This document shows, in pieces, positions 47,301-56,300 of a stretch of DNA of 64,000 bases (positions are counted from its first letter, which is position 1; every line of letters starts with the position of its first letter). Position numbers and translations under genes: made by a program. Source of the DNA: Dastarcus helophoroides (taxonomy: Eukaryota; Arthropoda; Insecta; Coleoptera; Bothrideridae); NCBI GenBank assembly GCA_028583605.1, contig CM053337.1:23794162-23858161 (forward strand), given 5' to 3'. The notes beneath the pieces were generated by a model. That model ran no database searches and had not been told where the DNA came from. It saw nothing but the letters and a program-made list of their open reading frames with translations.

Positions 47301-50300
47301 AAAACTCATTCAAATTCTTTCCAAAATTTTGACCTTTAAATCTGAGATTTCGTTTTTAGAAAAATTTAAACTTTTCTTGAAATTTCTTTGTTTTATTTGA
47401 AATTTCAATCTTACGTTTTAAATTTTATGAAAATAATGTTGAATTTTGCAAGTTTTTCTAGCTTAAACTCCCCATTTTGAAAAAATTTAAATTTTGAGCA
47501 GAACTGGAAATTTATACAAGCGATTTTTCGAGATTTAAAACCAAATTTTTCGAAAAACTTGGATTTTGTGATAATAGTTTTACAGTTTTAAAATTTAAAT
47601 TCGGTATTTAAATAAAATTTTGAATATTAAGCCCTTCATTAAATAATTAAAATCTCTTATAAGCCATTATTTTAAGAAGATATTTTTGAATAAGTTATTT
47701 GTACAAATTTCTTTTATAATTTTTCTAACAGGGCGATTGAACTTTAAAAAAAATGTCTAAAATGTAGATTCTTTTATAAATTTCAAGTTTTACATAAACT
47801 TGAGCATTTTTAAGTTGAAAAATTCAGGATTTTTTAATAACTAATACATCAGCTAACTTCAAAATTTATAACTCTTTTAAAAAGTTTTAACTTCATAATA
47901 AAAAACTTGGAAATTTTTTATTATGTAGTTGATTTTTTTATATTTTGATTACGATTTCCAAAAATTCGACTTTTTCTCCAAAATTCGATTTTCAAGTGAA
48001 AACTTCCAAAAAAATATTGAAATTTTTATCTTAGTTATCAAATTTTAACTTTAATTGGGAAATTTTTTACTTTTAATCACGCCATTTCAACTTTAAATTC
48101 ATATTTTTAGAAGATTTATGAAATTCGTACAACTTTTTACGACGATTTTAAAAATCTCAACATTAGAGTTGAAAATTAAAAAAAGAATGAGCTTAATGAC
48201 TTTAGTTTATTTTTCAACATTTTTACATTAGCACGTGTTCAAAATTCAGACTTCTTCAAAATAATTTGACTTTCTCTCTAGAAATTTAATTTAAAAAAAA
48301 TCCCCTGGCCATTTGGAGAAAACACTAAAAGTTTAGGAAATATCTAAGTTTATTTTTTAAATTTTGTTTCAAGACAAAATGTTGAGTGTTATTAGCTTTT
48401 GTTAATAGTTTTTTCTTTTGGATATTAGAATTTTTTTTTAGAAAATTTTGACTTAAAACCTTTTTTCTTCAAAAATTATATCTTCTTTTTTCTTCGGATT
48501 TAGAGAGTAATTCTGAATGTCAATTTATTTCTAAAATATCGAATTTAAAAAACTAAAAATTTTAAGTTTGAACTTTGTTAAGAATTTACATATCCTACTC
48601 TTTGTTCGAAAATTCAAAATTTCTAAAAAAGTTAATATTTTCAGAAATGTTTATTAATGAAGTATAAAGACGGTCGTAATTAAACATTTTCTAGAACGAA
48701 TTTGTCCACTGGAAAAGGAGACTTTTCTAGACATTTCGAATTAAAATTCTAAATTCAAAAAACTCAAGATTAAATTCAGAATTTCGATATCTAGCATTTT
48801 TCACAAAAATTTTGGCGAAATTTTTAGGTTTCTAGAAAGAATCGAAGTTTAAAAAAATATTATTGGGTTTAAAGTAAATACCAAGATTTTAAACGTTGAA
48901 AACGTTGAAAAAAAGTAAAACTATTAACATACTACGCATTTAACAAAAAATCTAATTCAAATTGAAAATTTCCAAAAAAGTTCGACGTTTTGAGATTAAA
49001 TTCAAAAGAAGCAAATGCATTTCGACAATGCAAATTCAGATAGCAACAATAATTCCCAAAATTGCCCAAAATAACAAATGTAGGAATTAAAGTTGTTGCC
49101 AATTAGAAAAAGAGTTGGACGCTAAGAGGAAACTCGAACTTAAAAAAAAACATCTAATCTTCCAGAATTTAGAAAGAATATGCAAATTTTAAATGTTTGA
49201 GTGCAAACTTAAAATTTAAGATAGAAGTTAAAATTAAGAATTTAATCGAAATTTGAAAAAAATTAAAAAAAAGATGTTTCTCCAGCTGACTTCAAACTAT
49301 GTCTTTAAACAGAGCACTTTTTAGAGGCACTTTTCATACACGAGGGCTGGTTACAGAAGACAGTTCAAAGATAAATTTTGGAAAAGGAATATGTTTCGAG
49401 TAATTTTATCATCTTACCCACACATCTGTTTTTATGTAGAAATGAAATAAGGATAAAATAGGCAACGTCGTTGATAAATTACTTTGTCAGAATGTTGGAA
49501 GAGTTAGACTCTAGAAATGTTTTTAGTGTATTTTTTATATTTTAGTATACTTGTATACAATAATAATATTAATAGTAAAGTAGCATTGGACTGTGGCTTC
49601 TTAGCTCTAAACTAAACGCAAACAAAGACTAGGTAGTATTAGCAGAAGGATCGCACCCCCCTCCCCCACCAAAAAAAGATACTGGTTACGGGCCTACCTT
49701 GACACGTGGAATTTGGAGATTGTCATAATGAAACCACAAATGTTCACTTCTTAAGTAATGCTAGTAGTTGGTTTTTAGTTTCTAGATTCAATCATTCCAA
49801 GCAGAAAAAATCGTAGCGCTTTGAAATAGTTTTAGATTGCAAAATTGCAGTCAATATACTTAGCCTCTTCATTATTTGCAAAGTTATGTAAAGTTAAAAA
49901 AATAGCCCTAATTACAGAATTGTTTACTTCATTTTCAATAAACTTTGCAGTACTAAAGATTATTTTTGTCAAAACGAAGAAGTAGGACTTGTGGAGAATG
50001 CTTTGCAGATTATAAAACCCTAAAAGCGTTTTCGTTCAATTATTACCTTTTAAGATATTAATTACAAACATCAAAGATGAATTTTTATCAACCACAATAA
50101 TTCAGCGAGTGAAAAATCAAAGGACAAGGCTCGAGGCCAGTCAAATGAAAGACTATACACTTCTAAATTAGCTAAAAGAACTTTTTTTATTTTTCTTTAT
50201 AACCAGTTAATTTCGTATTTTGAAGGTCATCAAAAAATTTGGGATTTTTTATATCCCCCAAGCACCGTGCCTAGCGTACTACGCAAATTAATAAAATTTT

Positions 50301-53300
50301 ACCCTAATGACTTTAAAACATAATTGAGATTGTACAATAATAAATACGAATTATATTAAAGGTAAGTCCGGGCTAATTAAAACTTTGGGATTCTCTTTTA
50401 AGGACCAAAAACAACATTTCGCAAATAATACAAGCTGACATCCTACAAAAAAACACATTTTTCAATACTTTTCTGTAGGATTTCAAACTGTTTGTCAACA
50501 AAAACAAAAAAAAAGTGGAACGGGAAGAAGCTGTGGCATTATTAAAAATTTCAAAGGACGGTGCTTTTCTTACCGGAGTCCTGTTCTCTGGCGTAGCTGG
50601 CTACGTCCACCGCTTCGTTGTTCATAACGAGATCCTTAAAGCAGCCCACAAATCCTTGCTGAAGGACCGCCGTCCAAAGCCCGATGGGGATGGGGATTTC
50701 CGAGAAGGGCGGACCGAGGCCGCCCACGTACATGTTGCCGTCTAACTCCAAGCTCGTCGAGCCGTCTGTAAATAATGACTAGGCTAGTTGCAGTTTATAA
50801 ACACTGACGGACTAAATTTAATATATTTTACTGAAAATCATCTTCAATTAGATTTGTAACATTCAGGGAGAAATTGAGAAACGCTCTCTGAAGAGATTGC
50901 AGCAAAATTTTCCGCAAGAGAAATTGTCAGTCCTCATAATCTAGCTGATCAAAACGGAACTTTATTCAAACAAAGCTCGGTACGTTGAGGTTATATTACA
51001 AACTACTGTAAGGTCCAATACCGCCTCGTAATGTAACGAATATTGGCATTTTTTTTAATATTCGCATTCGCATTGGTATTTGCATTCGTAAGAAATTATG
51101 AGAATATATTGCGAATGTATTTGGCAATAAAACGGGAAATTATTTATGGAATAACAATGCAACTGCTAAGGTAAAGTTTCTAAAAGTAGGGTTCATGAAC
51201 CTTTTTTTATTTAAATTTAACCCACTCGCAAAAGGTAACCCCAGTGCTTTCCAAGCACTGCGAGTAGGATGCGGAAACAAGGATAGGTGGCGATGAACCG
51301 CCTTCTTAAACAAGGATAGGTTGTAATTTTTGGGGAAAATTCCTTTCGGTAACTAGTTCCAAAACTTGGAAGTTCTACAGAAAAAAGAGTTTTCGTAGGC
51401 AGAAGTCCTCACTGTGTCAAGCTGGACTTCACAGGAATTTTCTGTCTCCGACTGTCTAGTATGCCTCGAGAATCTTGGCCTTGGGGGATCAATCCTATTA
51501 GTTCCTGCGAGCCTCTTCCATGATAGTACTTGTAGAAAAGGGACAAGTCACCAACCATACGCCTGTGCTCTAGTGTTTCGAGATAATCGGTCAAACTCTC
51601 GTCATCAATTAGGCGAATCGCTCTTCTTTGAATTGAATTCAAGAGAGCTAAAGTGTGTTTTGAGGCTGAACTCCAAACATGAGAACAGTATTCTAGTGTT
51701 GGCCTCACTTGAGCTTTGTATAGAGTTATTAGCTGATGAAATGTGGAGTATTTTTTAGCTCTAAAAAAAAGCCTAGCTTCTGAGAGGCGGATTTGGCAAT
51801 GGGGCGCACATGATCGTCCCAAGAGAAGTAAGTGCCCGCATTTACTCCTAGGATAGATAGATTAGATCCCATCGAAAGGATTTTACGGTCCATTAGTAGG
51901 TTTGTTGCATTATCCCTTGAGGTTTTCTTAGAGAAAACCGCGGCCTGAGTTTTTGAAGCTTTCAAGTCGACCAAATTGTTCTTATTCCATTCCAAAATAA
52001 TCTCGAGATCCCGATTAATCGTCATTTGATGATTAATCGGGATTTCGAGATTATCCTCATCTTCTCTCATCTTCTTCTAAATAGAAGAAGATGAGAGTGT
52101 CGAGCACGTGATGTGTCACTGCCCGGCACTAGCATCAATCAGAGGATCCACGCTGGGCGACTTCTGGCGTAGTGTGGCCAGTTTGAGAGAGGCGCATCCA
52201 AGGGACGTTCTTCAGTTTCTCAACAAGGTTGGGTGGCTGAATGAACGACCAAGGACACCTCAATCACGGGGATAGCACAATGGGTCCGGAAAGGGTGGCC
52301 CAAGCGCTGGCCTAAACTTTAGGCAACCCACAACGAATCCAGAATCCGATTAATCGTCTATATCTGCTGTTCCCTTAGTATATCTGAAGCAGCGATAGAT
52401 AACGGTTTATCGGAGAAAAAAGATTACCCAAGGTTACCATCATCTGCGTAGCTGCATATAGGATTGAAAGTTAAAGCTAAGAGATCGTCAATGTGTAACA
52501 GAAATAGAGTAGGAGACAGGACAGAGCTCTGAGGTACCCCCGCGTTAATCTTAAATGTCTCGGATGAGATGCCATCGACGACGACTTGAAGAGATGTGTC
52601 AGCGAGAAAATTGTATATCAAATGACAGAGTCCAAGGGGAAAACCATAAGATGTTAATTTGGCGAGAAGAAATCGGTGTCAGACTCTGTCGAAAGCCTTT
52701 GAGATATTCAATGCCACAATCCTAGCCTCACCATGTTTTCCCACCTAGCAACTAGTAATTATTCAGTCCTACTTAATAAAAGTGTTTTTTAATCCTTTTT
52801 TTTTCTTTTTCCCTTCTGTTCTTTTTAATTTTCTTTCCCATTAGATAGAATACGGCACTAGGGTATTTAGTGTCCCCTGGTTCATACAACAATTGAAAAT
52901 TTATATTTTCAACTACGAGACCTTTTTCCAAAAATTTTTATTTGATCCTTTCTTTGAAATTTCGACATTATTTCGAAATTTAGACTTTTTTCTAAAATTT
53001 CGTCTTTTTTTAACACAATTTCTCTTTTTCTTTTGAAATTTCGAATTTACCTTTAAATTCGAGCTCTTTTATTCAAATCTGAAGTTTTCAAAGTTTCGAA
53101 TTTTTTCTCAAAATTTCGATCTTTTTCTTAAAATGTCAATATTTTCCTTCATTTTTTCAAAATTTGTTTGGATGTTTGGAACTTTCGATTTTTACCTCGA
53201 AAATCATCTGTTTCTCTAAAGATCTTCAAGGAAATGTTGAGTTTTACTAAAATGAAAATATCCTGAAAGATACCCCCTAGAATACTGTATATTTTAGTAA

Positions 53301-56300
53301 AAGTTTTATTAAAATCGATTAAGCAATTTCGAGATTGGTTCGGACAAAAAATTAGTCGACAGACAGACACTAACATGCTCCAATCTTATTAATATAGATT
53401 TAGGGACACGCATTATTAAAATAATATTTTATTAGAAATACAAACTTCATTTTAATTCTGAAGTATCAATCGCCAAGGCAACTAAGGCAGTAATTTTTAA
53501 ATTTTTTTAAGTCGAGGCCCATTTTATGTCTAAATACTGAATTTAACACGAATATAAATTTGCCAAATTTCTTTTACAGCTTATCAATTTTTCTGAAAAT
53601 TTTTAGGCCAGGGGCCGGCAAACCGCGGCTCGCGAGCCACATGCGGCTCTTTTAAAAGACAATTAAATCCCCTAAAAAAATAAATAAATAAAAGCTAGAC
53701 TGAACAAACACGTAAAAAATGATCAACAGAAGTCGAAATTTCCAAAAATATTTGTTAACGAATTTTTCATATTTAATGTTGACAAAAACTCTTAAGATTT
53801 CAAGAAATATTTGTCCTGAATTTTTAATTGATTTGTATTAACATTTTGAAAAAACTTGAAATGTCTAGAAAAAGACCAATTTATGAAGTCGAAATTACTA
53901 AAAAATATTTCTGTCATGATATTTGCTTTTTTATTTGTAAATTTTCTACAGTTTTGAAATTTCGCGAAAAAAAGTTGAATTACTTGTGGGCGAAAAAAAA
54001 ATTAATTTACAGAAACAGCAAACCTCAAAGTTCGAAATAGAAGCTAAAATTATCAGAAAAAGCCGAATTTTGGTAAAAAGGAAGGTTTCGAAAAAATTGA
54101 GAAAATGAAAGAGACTTCGGAAAAATAAATTTATCCAAAGTTTTCAAAAAAGTTAAAATCTTGGAAAAAAAACGTCGAATTTCGACAATGGATTGAAACC
54201 CAGAACAAATTAAAAGCCTGAATTTTTTTAACAAATTTGAATTTTTTGAAAAACTGTATAATATCAAAAAGAGAAATTGTAAAAATAAACTGGAAGCTTA
54301 AAACAAATTGTCGAAATTTAAAAAAATCGAAGTTTTTCAAAGGAGAAGAAAAAAGTCAAATTTTGGGAAAAATTTCACGAAAATAATCAACATTTTAAGA
54401 GAAGCTTGAAATTTCGATAAAAAATTTGCAATTTTCAAGAGAAATTTAAATTTTGAGAAGAAATTTAAAATTACGAGAACAAGACGATTTAAAAAAATCC
54501 AAATTTTTTGATAAATTCAAATTTTGAGAAAGTTGGTAAAATAAGTTCGTAGTTTTTCAAAGAAGAAGAAAAAAGTCAAATTCAAGAAAAACTTTCTAAG
54601 AAAAGGTCAAAATTTTAAGAATAGCTCGAAATTTTGACAATAAATTTGCAATATTCCAGAGAAATTTAAATTTTGAGAAGAAATTTAAAATTACGAGAAC
54701 AAGACGATTTAAAAAAATCCAAATTTTATGATAAATTCGAATATTGAGGAAATTGGTAATTTTGAAAGAAAAGAAAATGTCGATAAAACTTCTAGTTTCG
54801 AGAAAAGTATTGAATTTTAAAAAATGGTCAAAATGTCCCAAAAAAAGTGTAATTTTAAGAAAAAAATCAAAATTTGAGATTGAAAGTAGATGAATTTTGT
54901 TTGAAATAAAAGTTGAAATTTCCAGAAATACCGAATTTTGAAAAAAGAGATTTTGAGGAAAATGAATTTCCAAAAAATTATCTAGAAAGGTAAAATTAAA
55001 AAAAAAACTCGAATTTCGACAATAGATTGAAACTAAGAACAAATTTAAAAACCTGAAATTTTTAGACAAATTTGTAAAATTTCGGAAAAAGAAATTGTAA
55101 AAAATTGAAAGTTTTTCAGAGAAGAAGAAAATCTAAAAATTTGGATTTTTCGACAATAGATTAAAACTCAGAACAAATTTAAAAACCTGAAATTTTTAGA
55201 CAAATTTCAATTTTGTGAAAAATTGTAAAACTTCGAAAAGAGAAATTGTAAAAAATTGAAATTTTTTCAGAGAAGAGAATATCAAAAATTTGGATTTTTC
55301 CAGAGAAACTTAAATTTTGAAAAAAGAGATTTCGAAGAAAATGAATTTCTGAAAAGTTATCAAGAGAGATAAAATTTAAAAAAAAACCCTCCACAAGCCG
55401 TGAGGTCTGTAGGCGACGTTGGGCCCATAAGTAGTTGCCTACATTGACTATGTGGATAATCCGAAACCGGCCATAAATATTTCGTAAGTAAAAGTGTATC
55501 CAAAATGTTGAATAAAAATTGTTTACTTAATTAATGTTGCAATGAGTAAAGACGAAAGAAAAACAGTTTTCTGGTAATATTTCCAAATTTTAAATTGGAT
55601 ATTATCACATGATAATAAAAAATGTGGCTTTTAATGATCCCCAAACGAAGGCTTCGCTCCTTTGCCACATCGGTAGTTACTGATAATTACGCAATTATCA
55701 CGTATTACTGGCACAATATGATCTGTGCTAGAAAAGCGTGTCAGGAACTGTAATTAGATGCACCTTTGTTCCCTACGTTTTTTTATGAGTCTTAATAATT
55801 ATTGTGAATGGTCACGACCACAACTTTAAGAAAAATGAAACAGAGTTTGGAGATTTTTCCCGTCGAAAACATGTCCTTAATAAATAGGTTCAACAAAGTA
55901 AATTTAGCGAAAGATGACTTTAGGTATAAAATAAAAAAAAACTAGCGAAAAGACATTTCAAAAGAAAATTTTATTTGGAATTTATCAACCTTGTTATGCG
56001 GGTATTATATCAGAATGTTTCGAACGAGCACTTCGGCCAAAGGAAAACACAAAAAAATACTCTGAATATCACATCGATTGAAACATCCAAAGAGGATTCG
56101 AAGGGATTCGCTCGATATTTACACAAAAAATAAAAACAAAAGCCACCTCACCTCGAAAAGGCATCAACCAGTAATCCGCCCTAAATTCTAATTCCGCTGC
56201 CCCAACTTCGGCCCCTCCGCTTACTTTTAACGGTCTTTTGACCGCCCCCGCGATCCGTTCGCCCATCGGTTTATTTCATAAATCCCCGGAATCAACCCCG

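Larger units (their letters stand above)
51215..52742 (-). pseudogene. CR1/Jockey-like LINE, second copy, 5'-truncated and interrupted
   Basis: Same family and same 3' UTR as the copy at 39422. From the start: [48 protein letters not shown] (catalytic pair intact at 52424-52450). Then, after an insert at 52024-52345, [44 protein letters not shown] and [15 protein letters not shown]. The 5' end stops at the codons for [11 protein letters not shown], so about the first half of the RT is missing. Frame breaks occur near 51760 and after 51470. Confidence 0.86.

Noticed and set aside
51409..51822. A host gene encoding [12 protein letters not shown] protein
   Set aside because: It is the C-terminal part of the CR1/Jockey-like LINE, with the same sequence at 40716-41213.
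56069..56266. 65-codon minus-strand frame upstream of the LNS3 exon donor
   Set aside because: It lies in the intron, has no splice acceptor in phase and no LNS motif.
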